From assembly GCA_036387135.1 (NCBI GenBank), contig DASVUH010000019.1:124001-188000 (forward strand): a DNA stretch of 64,000 nt. The letters are read 5' to 3'. A program made the translations under genes and the position numbers. Under the pieces are notes generated by a model. That model was not told the origin of the DNA. It saw nothing but the letters and a program-made list of their open reading frames with translations, and did no database searches. Shown here piece by piece: positions 44,235 through 52,819 of the stretch (within the stretch, counting starts at the first letter, position 1; each line of letters begins with the position of its first letter). This DNA comes from JALZCH01 sp036387135. Its GTDB lineage: Bacteria > Acidobacteriota > Blastocatellia > Pyrinomonadales > Pyrinomonadaceae.

Positions 44235-44262
44235 AAAAAAGATTTATTGGGCGCTAAGCCCA
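44235..44262 (-). terminator. Candidate trp attenuator hairpin
   Basis: On the minus strand TGGGC (44262-44258) pairs with GCCCA (44252-44248) across a 5-base loop that includes the leader stop codon, and six T's follow at 44240-44235. The stem is short and 7 bases separate it from the U-run, so the terminator is not canonical. GGTGG of the tandem Trp codons could instead pair with CCACC at 44229-44233, an antiterminator-like alternative. Confidence 0.5.
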
Positions 44263-44340
44263 CCAGAAAGCCGTCGCGCGCCACGCCGAATGAATTTGCG
44301 TAAAAGTTTGGAAATGATTTTTGCGCGTTTTGCAGTTCAT
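44254..44340 (-). CDS. trpL: trp operon leader peptide (28 residues, three Trp codons)
   Basis: ATG at 44340 opens a 28-codon frame ending in TAG at 44254. The last residues are HSAWRATAFWWA: one Trp at position 20 and two adjacent Trp codons at 26-27, directly before the stop. Trp codons are otherwise rare, so three in the last nine residues, 120 bases ahead of trpE, is the mark of a ribosome-mediated attenuation leader. Start context: a good promoter lies 14 bases upstream, leaving a very short untranslated leader; no Shine-Dalgarno is seen. The stop codon sits in the loop of the attenuator hairpin. Translation is inferred. Confidence 0.75.
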   Translation of the reverse strand: MNCKTRKNHFQTFTQIHSAWRATAFWWA

Positions 44341-44353
44341 AAGGATTAACAAA

Positions 44354-44382
44354 ACTATAACGAGGCGCGCGCAGTTTGGCAA
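44354..44382 (-). promoter_or_regulatory. Promoter of the trp operon
   Basis: On the minus strand: TTGCCA (44382-44377), 17-base spacer, TATAGT (44359-44354). Transcription should begin near 44346, only a few bases before the leader-peptide ATG at 44340. Confidence 0.75.
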
Positions 44383-44502
44383 GCGGCGAAAAACTCGGCT
44401 AATATCCTAATCTGCATAGCTTCGGCTTAATAAAGAGTTCGACGCTTACGGATGAAATGAGATAATTGTATTTTGCGGAGATAATCCTCCTGAAATAATA
44501 AG

Positions 44503-44778
44503 ATGAAAACTAGAGTATTAATTGTTAGCTTTTTAGCAATTTTATACGGCGCATCTATCGCTATTTCTTTTTTCTTGGAACTTTCTTTTCTTAAGTTCTG
44601 TTTGGCATTGCCCTGGAGCATAATTATAGCAATGTTAGGTTTTCTCTTAATTCATATATTTTCAGGCAATGTTTTAGATTATGGGTTGTTTATTGGTGCA
44701 TTATTGAATTTGGCATTATTTTTATGGCTGTTTCTGTTCAAACCGATGATAGACAAATCAACAAAGACACTTGATTAA
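44503..44778 (+). CDS. Small membrane protein of unknown function
   Basis: 91 residues that are almost all hydrophobic: three predicted helices (about 5-30, 33-55, 60-80) and a short basic tail (KPMIDKSTKTLD). I do not recognise a family. It is markedly more A/T-rich than its neighbours and lies alone between the divergent trp leader and paiB, which fits either recent transfer or a fast-evolving gene. No clear ribosome site precedes the ATG. A GTTACCG/CGGTAAC hairpin with a T-rich tail at 44826-44870 could be its terminator. It may not be real. Confidence 0.5.
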   Translation: MKTRVLIVSFLAILYGASIAISFFLELSFLKFCLALPWSIIIAMLGFLLIHIFSGNVLDYGLFIGALLNLALFLWLFLFKPMIDKSTKTLD

Positions 44779-44907
44779 TGAGTTTATGAAAAACGGCACA
44801 TAAAATTAAACCCCGCATCGAATAAGTTACCGGACGTGAATGCGAGACGGTAACGTTGTTTTCTTTGTCAGCTTCTTCGCGTCCCGCGTCACGTCAATGC
44901 CGCTATT

Positions 44908-45528
44908 ATGTACATCCCGACCAGATTTTTGGAAACCGACCGCGAAACGATTTTGAATTTCGTCGAGCAAAACAGCTTTGCCACCTTAATCTCTTTTGAC
45001 GGCGAAAAACCGATTGCCACTCACATTCCGCTTTTAGTCGAACAAACGGAAAACAACCAAATTCATCTCGTCGGACACATCGCCCGCGCGAATCCGCAAT
45101 GGAAAACTTTCGCCGCTGCGGAAGAAATTCTCGCAGTTTTCGCCGGAGCGCACGTTTACATTTCGCCGCGCTGGTACGACGTGCCGGAACAAAACGTGCC
45201 GACGTGGAATTATCAATCAATTCACGCCTACGGAAAACCGCAAATCGTCGAAGAAAAAAACGCGCTCGTTGAAATGCTCGGACGTTTAATCGCAAAATTC
45301 GAGCCGAACACCGGCTATGATTTGGAGACTGTCTCGCCGGAAATTGTTGAAAAGCTGGTGAAAGGAATTGTAGGTTTTCGCATTGCAGTTTCGCGTTTTG
45401 AAGCCGCTTTTAAACTGAGCCAGCATCGCCCCGAATTTCACGCCGGAGTTATCAGCGGACTAATTGAAAACGCCGATGAAAATTCGCTGGCAATCGCCTC
45501 CGCAATGCGAAATCTTACGAAAGCATAA
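44908..45528 (+). CDS. PaiB-family FMN-binding protein
   Basis: 206 residues that match the PaiB family throughout: MYIPTRFLETDRETILNFVEQNSFATLIS at the N-terminus, ATHIPLLVE, GHIARANPQWKTF, YISPRWYDVPEQNVPTWNYQSIHAYG (the most conserved block) and the C-terminal KLSQHRPEF-like segment. The fold is an FMN-binding split barrel. PaiB was described in Bacillus as a negative regulator of protease and sporulation genes, but related proteins bind FMN or heme and the function here is open. No PaiA acetyltransferase gene is adjacent. Confidence 0.9.
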   Translation: MYIPTRFLETDRETILNFVEQNSFATLISFDGEKPIATHIPLLVEQTENNQIHLVGHIARANPQWKTFAAAEEILAVFAGAHVYISPRWYDVPEQNVPTWNYQSIHAYGKPQIVEEKNALVEMLGRLIAKFEPNTGYDLETVSPEIVEKLVKGIVGFRIAVSRFEAAFKLSQHRPEFHAGVISGLIENADENSLAIASAMRNLTKA

Positions 45529-45607
45529 AATTTTTCCAAAAAAAGCGCTTGCAAAAAACACCGCTTCGTTTTATCTTCGCTCAACAAAACTTTCCAACCC
45601 GTAGAAT

Positions 45608-47326
45608 ATGAAAATTAATTTATCGAGGTTTTTCGCCTTTTTCGCCAGCGCCGTTTTGCTTTTATCGCCCTTGTTTTACCAACAAGTTTCGGCTCAAAGC
45701 AGCGCCAACGCGCCGCGAGCTTTTGCAATTACGAACGCCAGAATCGTCACCGCCTCCGGCGCCGACATCGAGCGCGGCACAATCATCGTCCGCGACGGCT
45801 TGATCGTTGCACTCGGCGCGGGAAACGTTCAAGTTCCGGTTGACGTGCGCGTGATTGACGCGAGCGGTTTGACCGTTTATCCCGGAATCATTGACGCCAG
45901 CGCCAGCACCGGAATTCCAGCGCCGCGCCCGACTCAGCAAGCCGGCGGCGGTCAAAACGTCGCGCAGTTTTTGCAGCAGCAACAGCAAGCTCAACAGCAA
46001 TCACAATCCCAGTCGAATTCGGTTTATCCGGCTGGTCTGCTGCCGGAAATAACGGCGGCTGATTTGATACGAACATCGGATTCTTCGATTGAAACCGCGC
46101 GCAACAGCGGATTTACGACCGTTCTTGTAGTTCCGCGCGAGCGGATTTTTCAAGGTCAATCGGCTCTCATAAATCTGTCGGGCGAAACGGCTGGCGAATC
46201 AATCGTCCGCGCGCCCGTTGCGCTGCATCTCTCATTCGTACCGCTGCAAGCCGGGCAATTTCCCACGAGCTTGATGGGTTCTTTCGCCGCCGTTCGCCAA
46301 ATGTTTCTCGACGCGCAGCAATTACAGCAAGCGCAAACGAATTACGAAAAAAATCCGCGCGGCGCGCGCCGTCCCGACTCAAACAAATCGCTCGAAGCTC
46401 TGTTTCCGTATTTATATCGCCAAACTCCCGGTCAGGCTCCAATCGTTTTTCAGGCGAACACCGAACGCGAAATCGCCCGCGTTTTGAGTTTTGCCCGCGA
46501 ATTTAACTTAAAAGCCATAATTTCGGGCGGCGCGGAAAGCGGGCGGTTTGCCGAGCAATTAAAAGCGCAGGACATTCCGGTTTTGCTATCGCTCAATTTC
46601 CCGCGCCGCACTTCCTCGACCTCGCCCGAAGCCGACCCTGAAAGTATGAGCGTGCTGCGCGCCCGCGCCGAAGCGCCGAAAACCGCCGCGCGACTCGCTG
46701 CCGCCGGAGTTCGATTTGCGTTCCAATCGGGCGGAATGGCGAATTACACGGATTTTTGGGCGAACGCGGGAAGAGCCGTGCAGGCGGGTTTGGCTCGCCC
46801 GGCGGCAATCCGCGCGATGACTCTGGGCAGCGCCGAGATTTTTGGAGTCGCGGACCGAATGGGTTCAATCGAACCGGGCAAAATCGCCAATCTGACAGTT
46901 GTGCGCGGAGACATTTTCGACCGCGCGCGAACCGTGACGCACGTTTTTGTTGACGGGCGGATGTATGAAATTCCCGCCGCCGCGCCGACAACGACCGGCG
47001 GAGGCGGAGCAAACGCAGCGGCGGCGCAGGCAATTGCGGGAAAATGGAATTTGACGATACAGCTCGGAGGTCAAACCGTCCAGGCGACCGTAACTTTGAC
47101 AACGCAGAGAAATCAGCTCGCCGGGCAGTTTGAATCAACGCTCGGCACTGCGCCGATTTCGCAGGGCGAAATATCGGCTGAAGGTTTTCGTTTCGTCGTC
47201 AAATTAAACGTGGGCGAACAGGTTGACGCCGTTTTCGCGGGCAGAGTTACCGGAGAAAATCAAATGACCGGAACCGTCACGGCACCGCAGGGAACAACTT
47301 CGTTTACAGGAACTAAAACGCCGTAA
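45608..47326 (+). CDS. Exported amidohydrolase-fold protein lacking the HxH motif, with extra C-terminal domain
   Basis: 572 residues. A signal peptide ending QQVSAQ is followed by the amidohydrolase beta-sandwich start (ITNARIVTASGADIERGTIIVRDG) and barrel. Where active members have D-x-H-x-H this one has DASAS (YPGIIDASAS, about 96-105), so the first two metal ligands are missing. A glutamine-rich segment (QQQQQAQQQSQSQ) interrupts an early loop. The end of the fold is recognisable (DRMGSIEPGKIANLTVVRGD). About 100 further residues form a beta-rich domain (GKWNLTIQLGGQTVQATVTL...FTGTKTP). First of three related genes in one operon; probably a non-catalytic partner. Confidence 0.8.
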   Translation: MKINLSRFFAFFASAVLLLSPLFYQQVSAQSSANAPRAFAITNARIVTASGADIERGTIIVRDGLIVALGAGNVQVPVDVRVIDASGLTVYPGIIDASASTGIPAPRPTQQAGGGQNVAQFLQQQQQAQQQSQSQSNSVYPAGLLPEITAADLIRTSDSSIETARNSGFTTVLVVPRERIFQGQSALINLSGETAGESIVRAPVALHLSFVPLQAGQFPTSLMGSFAAVRQMFLDAQQLQQAQTNYEKNPRGARRPDSNKSLEALFPYLYRQTPGQAPIVFQANTEREIARVLSFAREFNLKAIISGGAESGRFAEQLKAQDIPVLLSLNFPRRTSSTSPEADPESMSVLRARAEAPKTAARLAAAGVRFAFQSGGMANYTDFWANAGRAVQAGLARPAAIRAMTLGSAEIFGVADRMGSIEPGKIANLTVVRGDIFDRARTVTHVFVDGRMYEIPAAAPTTTGGGGANAAAAQAIAGKWNLTIQLGGQTVQATVTLTTQRNQLAGQFESTLGTAPISQGEISAEGFRFVVKLNVGEQVDAVFAGRVTGENQMTGTVTAPQGTTSFTGTKTP

Positions 47327-47354
47327 GTGATTGATTAAAATTGAGGAATCAAGG

Positions 47355-48782
47355 ATGAAAAAAATTCTTAGTTTATTTCTGATTGTCTTATTCGTTTCCG
47401 CGCCGCTTTCGGCGCAGCAGCGAAACACCGCTGCTAACACGAATGAGGTTTTAATTCGCAATGCGACCGTTTTGACGGCAGCTCGCGGGCGGCTCGAAGG
47501 AACTGACATTTTGATTCGCGCGGGAAAAATCGCGCAAATCGGTAAAAATCTGCGCGCCGGCGCGAACGCCCAAACGATTGACGCCACCGGAAAATTTGTC
47601 ACGCCCGGAATCGTTGACTGCCATTCGCACGCAGCAGTTGACGGCTCGGTTAACGAAAGCTCATATTCGGTGACTTCGATGACCAGAGTTCAGGACGTAA
47701 TAAATCCGAACGACATCAATCTTTATCGCGCGCTCGCGGGCGGAGTGACGGTTCTCAACGTCTTGCACGGTTCGGCAAATTCAATCGGCGGGCAAAACGC
47801 CACCATCAAAATCAAATGGGGACGCGCCGCGCAGGATTATTTAATCGCGGACGCGCCGCCCGGAATTAAATTCGCGCTCGGCGAAAACCCGAAACGCTCG
47901 CACAGCAATCTGCTTCCCGGTCAAACTCGGCGTTACCCGGCGACCCGGATGGGCGTCGAAGAAACCATCCGCGACGCTTTCATTCGCGCCCGCGATTACA
48001 AAGCCGAATGGGACGAATTTCGGGAGAAATCAAAACGCGATAAAAATCTGACCGCGCCGCGCCGCGACATCGAGCTTGAGCCGCTGGTTGAAGTTTTGGA
48101 AGGCAGACGCTTCGTTCATTCGCACGGTTATCGCTCGGATGAATTTTTGATGCTACTCAATTTGGCTGACGAATTTGGCTTTAAAGTCAGAACTTTGCAG
48201 CACGGTCTCGAAGCCTACAAAATTGCGCCCGAAATCGCCCGGCACGGTGCCGCCGCTTCGATTTTCGTTGACAACTGGGGTTATAAAATCGAAGCGTTCG
48301 ATGCGATTCCATACAACGCGGCGATTTTGTACAAAAACGGCGTCAGCGTTTCAATCAACTCGGACTCGAACGAACGCCACCGCCGACTTAATCTCGAAGC
48401 CGCCAAAACGATGAAATACGGCGAAGTGCCGGAAGAAGAAGCGTTGAAAATGATAACGCTCAATCCTGCGACGCAGCTTGGCATCGGAAACAGAACGGGT
48501 TCAATCGAAGTCGGCAAAGACGCAGACATCGCAATCTGGTCGGCGCACCCCTTCAGCCCTTACGCCAGAGTTGAGCGAACGATGATCGAAGGCGAAACCT
48601 TTTTCGACCGCGAACAGGATGTGCAAAACCGTGCGGCGCTCGCCGCCGAGCGACAAACGCTCGAACGCGACGAAGCCAACCGTCCCTCGACCAGCCCGCG
48701 CGCAACACAGCCCGCCGTTCCGCGCGAGCGCGTCAAAGCAGACCTCGACGACGCCGACGACATTGACGGAGGAAACAATTAA
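47355..48782 (+). CDS. Exported amidohydrolase (imidazolonepropionase-like), catalytic member
   Basis: The start is ATG 47355, next to AAGGA; a TTG at 47331 would only lengthen the signal peptide. 475 residues with a signal peptide ending LSAQQ. It keeps the metal site: VDCHSHAAVDG (HxH), a lysine-region helix, HSHGYRSDE, LQHGLEAYK and SINSDSNERHRR (the catalytic aspartate). It ends with IGNRTGSIEVGKDADIAIWSAHPF. Substrates of this secreted group are usually cyclic amides or dipeptides; the exact one is unknown. It lies between two degenerate paralogues, and its stop overlaps the next start (TAATG). Confidence 0.87.
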   Translation: MKKILSLFLIVLFVSAPLSAQQRNTAANTNEVLIRNATVLTAARGRLEGTDILIRAGKIAQIGKNLRAGANAQTIDATGKFVTPGIVDCHSHAAVDGSVNESSYSVTSMTRVQDVINPNDINLYRALAGGVTVLNVLHGSANSIGGQNATIKIKWGRAAQDYLIADAPPGIKFALGENPKRSHSNLLPGQTRRYPATRMGVEETIRDAFIRARDYKAEWDEFREKSKRDKNLTAPRRDIELEPLVEVLEGRRFVHSHGYRSDEFLMLLNLADEFGFKVRTLQHGLEAYKIAPEIARHGAAASIFVDNWGYKIEAFDAIPYNAAILYKNGVSVSINSDSNERHRRLNLEAAKTMKYGEVPEEEALKMITLNPATQLGIGNRTGSIEVGKDADIAIWSAHPFSPYARVERTMIEGETFFDREQDVQNRAALAAERQTLERDEANRPSTSPRATQPAVPRERVKADLDDADDIDGGNN

Positions 48783-50161
48783 TGAGTTCAAAGTTCAAAG
48801 TTCAAAGTTCAAAGTTCATTTTTGCGCTTCTACTGCTCACCGCTCACTGCTCACTGCTCACTGTCAGCGCGCAGTTGTCGCCGCCGTCGCAGCAAAATCA
48901 GAACGGGCAAGCCGGGACGTTTTTGATTCGCAACGCGCGGATTGTGACTGTTTCCGGCGCGCCGGTCGAAAACGGCTCGCTCTTGATTCAAAACGGGCGA
49001 ATTGCTGCGGTCGGCGCAAACGTAAACGCGCCCGCCGGTGCGGAAACGATTGACGGTAGCGGTTTGACGGTGTTTCCGGGAATGATTGACGCGGCGACGA
49101 ATATGGGTTTGATGGAAATTCCGCTTGGCGCGCCCGGAACTGATGATGACGCCGAAGTCGGAGATATGAACCCGAACGCTCGCGCAATCGTCGGCGTAAA
49201 TCCGCATCTGACGCATATTCCGGTCACGCGGGTGAACGGCACAACCACCGTTTTAACAATGCCGCAAGGCGGAATCGTTTCCGGTCAAGCCGCAATCATC
49301 AATCTCGTCGGTTCGACGCAGGGCGAGATGGCGGTCAATCCGGCATTTGCGCTGGTGATTGATTTTCCGCGCGTAGCAGGTGGCTTTGGTGGTGGTTTTG
49401 GCGGCGGTTTCGGCGGTCAAACACCCAATTTTGAAGAAGCAATCCGCACGCGCGACCAGCGTTTGACCGATTTGCGCCGGATGCTCAAAGACGCCGAGGC
49501 TTACGGCAAAGCGCACGACGCTTACGCGCAAAACAAAACTTTGCCGCGACCGAAAACCGATTTAAGATTGGCGGCGCTCGTCCCGTTTGCGCGCGGCGAA
49601 AAGCCTGTGATTATGATTGCGAACCGGGAAATTGACATCCGCAACGCCGTTCGTTTCGCCGATGATAATAAATTAAAAATGATTTTGATGGGCGGCAACG
49701 ACGCCTGGCGAGCGGCTGATTTGCTCAAACAAAGAAACGTTCCGGTAATTATCACCGGAATCTGGTCATTGCCCGCGCGCGAAGACGACGCTTATGACGT
49801 TTTGTTTGAAAACGCCTCAAAGCTCCAACGGGCGGGCATTCGCTTTGCCGTTGCTTCGGGCGACGAAGGCGCAAATGCGCGCGACCTCCCGTATCAAGCG
49901 GGAATGACCGCCGCTTTCGGTTTAACGCCGGACGAAGCCTTAAAATCGGTAACACTTTACCCGGCGCAGATTTTGGGAATCGCCGACCGAATGGGATCAC
50001 TCGAAGTCGGAAAAGTCGCCAACGTAGTTGTCGCCGACGGCGACATTCTCGACCCGCGAACGCACATCCGGCATCTTTTCATCAACGGTCGTAAAATGCC
50101 TCTGAACACGAAACACACGGAGCTTTTCGATCAATTTAAAGACCGGAAGTTGCCGCAGTAG
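48782..50161 (+). CDS. Exported amidohydrolase-fold protein lacking the HxH motif
   Basis: 459 residues. It has the amidohydrolase N-terminus (IRNARIVTVSGAPVENGSLLI) and C-terminus (IADRMGSLEVGKVANVVVADGDILDPR), but FPGMIDAATNMGL stands in place of the HxH strand, so metal binding is lost. A glycine-rich loop (GGFGGGFGGGFGGQ) occurs near 195-210. The first 38 codons are built from two tandem heptamer repeats and yield a working-looking signal peptide (SSKFKVQSSKF, then a hydrophobic core, then SAQ). It overlaps the previous gene by one base. Probably a partner of the catalytic member. Confidence 0.82.
   Translation: MSSKFKVQSSKFIFALLLLTAHCSLLTVSAQLSPPSQQNQNGQAGTFLIRNARIVTVSGAPVENGSLLIQNGRIAAVGANVNAPAGAETIDGSGLTVFPGMIDAATNMGLMEIPLGAPGTDDDAEVGDMNPNARAIVGVNPHLTHIPVTRVNGTTTVLTMPQGGIVSGQAAIINLVGSTQGEMAVNPAFALVIDFPRVAGGFGGGFGGGFGGQTPNFEEAIRTRDQRLTDLRRMLKDAEAYGKAHDAYAQNKTLPRPKTDLRLAALVPFARGEKPVIMIANREIDIRNAVRFADDNKLKMILMGGNDAWRAADLLKQRNVPVIITGIWSLPAREDDAYDVLFENASKLQRAGIRFAVASGDEGANARDLPYQAGMTAAFGLTPDEALKSVTLYPAQILGIADRMGSLEVGKVANVVVADGDILDPRTHIRHLFINGRKMPLNTKHTELFDQFKDRKLPQ
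48785..48868 (+). repeat. Direct heptamer repeats inside the signal-peptide coding region
   Basis: 4-5 copies of TTCAAAG (48787-48819) and, after a short gap, about 4 copies of CTCACTG-type units (48837-48868). Unlike the intergenic elements, the two runs are not complementary to each other. Confidence 0.9.
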
Positions 50162-50164
50162 TTG

Positions 50165-50244
50165 AGAAGAGGAGAAAAGGAGTGGAGGAGAAGAGGACAA
50201 AATTTCCCTCTTCTCCTCCACTCCTTTTCTCCTCTTCTTTTTTC
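50165..50244. repeat. Perfect 32-bp inverted repeat of purine octamers; terminator for converging genes
   Basis: 50165-50196 (all-purine except one T) and 50207-50238 are exact complements over 32 bases around a 10-base loop, followed by a run of six T's that continues from the right arm. It lies between the third amidohydrolase gene and mutS, which converge here, and should terminate the plus-strand operon. Confidence 0.92.
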
Positions 50245-52819
50245 ACGCTGCCGAGCGCGACCGATTTGCTTTTTTGGTTTTGCCGGTTTCTGCAAGTTTT
50301 TTCAATTCGTACAATTTCATCAACGCTTCGACCGGCGAGATTGCGTCCAAATCAATTTCGAGCAAAGCGCTCTCGGTTTCGGTCAGATTTTGAGATTTGA
50401 AATCTGAAATGTTCGATTTCAAATCGTCCTTTTCGTATTCGCCCAAAAGCTGTTCGGCGCGCCGCACGACGGGTTTTGGCAGCCCGGCTAATTTTGCCGC
50501 GTAAACGCCGTAACTGCGGAGCGCGACGCCGGGCGAAACTTTGTACAAAAATTCCAGCTCGTCGCCGCGTTCTTCGATTTCGACGTGCAGATTTTCCAGA
50601 CGCGGCAAAATTTCGGCAAGTTCTGCAAGCTCGTGATAATGCGTGGCGAAAATTGTCCGCGATTGCAGTTTCGGATGATTATGAATAAATTCGACGACCG
50701 ACCGCGCCACGGCTAAACCGTCGTAAGTCGAAGTTCCTCGCCCTAACTCATCGAGTAAAATCAAACTCCGCCCGGTCGCGTGATGCAGAATTTCTGCTGT
50801 TTCGACCATTTCGGTCATAAACGTTGATTCGCCCGCCCCGATGCGGTCGTAAAGTCCGATGCGCGTAAAAACCCGGTCTGTTAAACCGACGACCGCTTCT
50901 TCCGCCGGAACGAAAGAACCGATTTGCGCCATTAAAACAACGAGCGCGATTTGCCTCAGATAAGTTGATTTGCCAGATGCGTTCGGTCCCGTGATTAAAG
51001 CGATGTTCGGCGCGCCGTTTCCACCCAATGCGGCGTCATTAGCGACGAAGTTTTCAATCGTTTTCTCGACGACCGGATGACGACCGTTTTTGATTCGCAG
51101 CAGCGAAGTGTCGTTAACGTGCGGTTTGCAGTAATTGGATTTGTCGGCAACTTCGGCGAGCGAACAAACGGTGTCGAGATAAGCGAGAATTTGCGCGGCG
51201 GCAGAAATTTGCTGGCGATTTTTGCCGATTTCGTGGCAGACCTGCCGGAAAATGCTGTTTTCCAATTCGGCGAGGCGTTCCTGCGAATTTAAAACGAGCG
51301 ATTCGTATTCTTTGAGTTCGAGCGTGACAAAGCGTTCGGCGTTGACCAGAGTTTGTTTGCGGACGTAATCCGCCGGGACGAGATGCAGATTAGATTTCGA
51401 GACTTCGATAAAATAACCGAAAACTTTGTTGTAAGTAACTCGCAGACTTTTGATTCCGCTCCGCGCCCGTTCCCTCGATTCCAAATCGGCGAGATAATTT
51501 TTGCCGTCTTTGACGAGCTTTCGCAGCCGGTCTAATTCGTCGTTAAACCCTTCGCGGATGATTCCGATTTTCTCCGACGCGCTCGCTTCATCGGAGATTG
51601 CTTTTTCAATTAAATTCGCGCTTTGCTCGCACGCGGGCAAATTAACCAACGTAGTTCCGAACCGAGCCGAGTCTTTTTGCAAAATTCCGCGAACGCGCGG
51701 AATCTGCCGCAAGCTCCGGCTTAAAGCGAGCAGCTCGTTCGCCGAACAAAGACTTGCGCGCGTACGCCCGACAATCCGCTCGATGTCGTGCAGATTTTCC
51801 AAAATCGCCGACAACTCGATTCTCGCTTCCCGGTTTTCTTTAAAAAAGGCGATGTGTTCCTGCCTTTTGACAATTTCCGCGACGTTCATCAAAGGCTGTC
51901 TGAGCCAGCGGCGAAGCAGTCTGCCGCCCATCGGCGTTTTGGTTCGGTCTAAAACTGCGAGCAAACTTTTGCCTTCCGATTGGCTATCGAAAATCTCCAG
52001 ACTGCGGACGGTTTGCGCGTCCAGAATCATAAAATTTCCGGCGTCGTAGCTCGTCAATCTGGTTAATTGCTCGGCGGCTGCGATTTGCGTTTCGCGCAAA
52101 TAAAAGACAATAGCGGCGGCTGCCGAAGCTGCGAGCGGCTGATTTTCCAAACCGAAAGGAACAAGCGATTTTGACGCGAAATGTTTTCGCAAAATCCTGT
52201 TTGCCGTTTCCGGTTCAAAAATCTTTGAATCAATCGCAGTCACGAAACCGGGCAGAGCCTGATTTGAAAATTCGCGGTCGGTTTTTGCCAATAGAATTTC
52301 CGCCGGAGCAATGCGCTGCAATTCGGTCAAAGCGTAATTGTTTTCGATTTCGGTAGCGGCAAAATCGCCCGTCGTCACGTCGGCGTAAGCGATTCCGGCG
52401 CGCCGTCCGTCGGTGCAAAAAGCGGCGATGTAATTGTTCGTTTTGCTGTTTAAAAGTCCGGGTTCGAGAACCGTGCCGGGTGTCACGATGCGGACGACAT
52501 CGCGTTCGATAAGGCGTTTTCCGTCTTCGCCTTTAATCGGCGCGTCGGTTAATTGCTCGCAGATTGCAACGCGGTGACCTTTTGCGATTAAAGTGGCGAG
52601 ATGTCTTTCGAGAGAATGATAAGGAACGCCCGACAACGGCACGCGCAAGCCTTTGCCCATCGGTTTTGAAGTCAAAACGATGTCCAATTCTCGTGCCAGA
52701 AGCCGCGCATCGTCGTCAAACGCTTCGTAAAAATCGCCGATGCGAAACAGCAGAAGCGCGTCGCGGTGACGTTTTTTGATTTCGAGATATTGCCGACGAA
52801 TCGGCGTTTCGGTTTTCAT
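50243..52819 (-). CDS. mutS: DNA mismatch repair protein MutS
   Basis: Recognises base mismatches and recruits MutL. 858 residues, normal length. The mismatch-reading motif is in FRIGDFYEAF (about 25-34, the F-x-E pair), followed by VPLSGVPYHSLERHLA, connector and lever regions. The ATPase has Walker A TGPNASGKSTYLRQ (about 615-628), the signature STFMTEMVETAEIL, and Walker B LILLDELGRGTSTYDGLA. The helix-turn-helix near the C-terminus is followed by a short Lys-rich end. The start overlaps the stop of a Uma2-type nuclease gene (ATGA). Confidence 0.97.
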   Translation of the reverse strand: MKTETPIRRQYLEIKKRHRDALLLFRIGDFYEAFDDDARLLARELDIVLTSKPMGKGLRVPLSGVPYHSLERHLATLIAKGHRVAICEQLTDAPIKGEDGKRLIERDVVRIVTPGTVLEPGLLNSKTNNYIAAFCTDGRRAGIAYADVTTGDFAATEIENNYALTELQRIAPAEILLAKTDREFSNQALPGFVTAIDSKIFEPETANRILRKHFASKSLVPFGLENQPLAASAAAAIVFYLRETQIAAAEQLTRLTSYDAGNFMILDAQTVRSLEIFDSQSEGKSLLAVLDRTKTPMGGRLLRRWLRQPLMNVAEIVKRQEHIAFFKENREARIELSAILENLHDIERIVGRTRASLCSANELLALSRSLRQIPRVRGILQKDSARFGTTLVNLPACEQSANLIEKAISDEASASEKIGIIREGFNDELDRLRKLVKDGKNYLADLESRERARSGIKSLRVTYNKVFGYFIEVSKSNLHLVPADYVRKQTLVNAERFVTLELKEYESLVLNSQERLAELENSIFRQVCHEIGKNRQQISAAAQILAYLDTVCSLAEVADKSNYCKPHVNDTSLLRIKNGRHPVVEKTIENFVANDAALGGNGAPNIALITGPNASGKSTYLRQIALVVLMAQIGSFVPAEEAVVGLTDRVFTRIGLYDRIGAGESTFMTEMVETAEILHHATGRSLILLDELGRGTSTYDGLAVARSVVEFIHNHPKLQSRTIFATHYHELAELAEILPRLENLHVEIEERGDELEFLYKVSPGVALRSYGVYAAKLAGLPKPVVRRAEQLLGEYEKDDLKSNISDFKSQNLTETESALLEIDLDAISPVEALMKLYELKKLAETGKTKKANRSRSAA

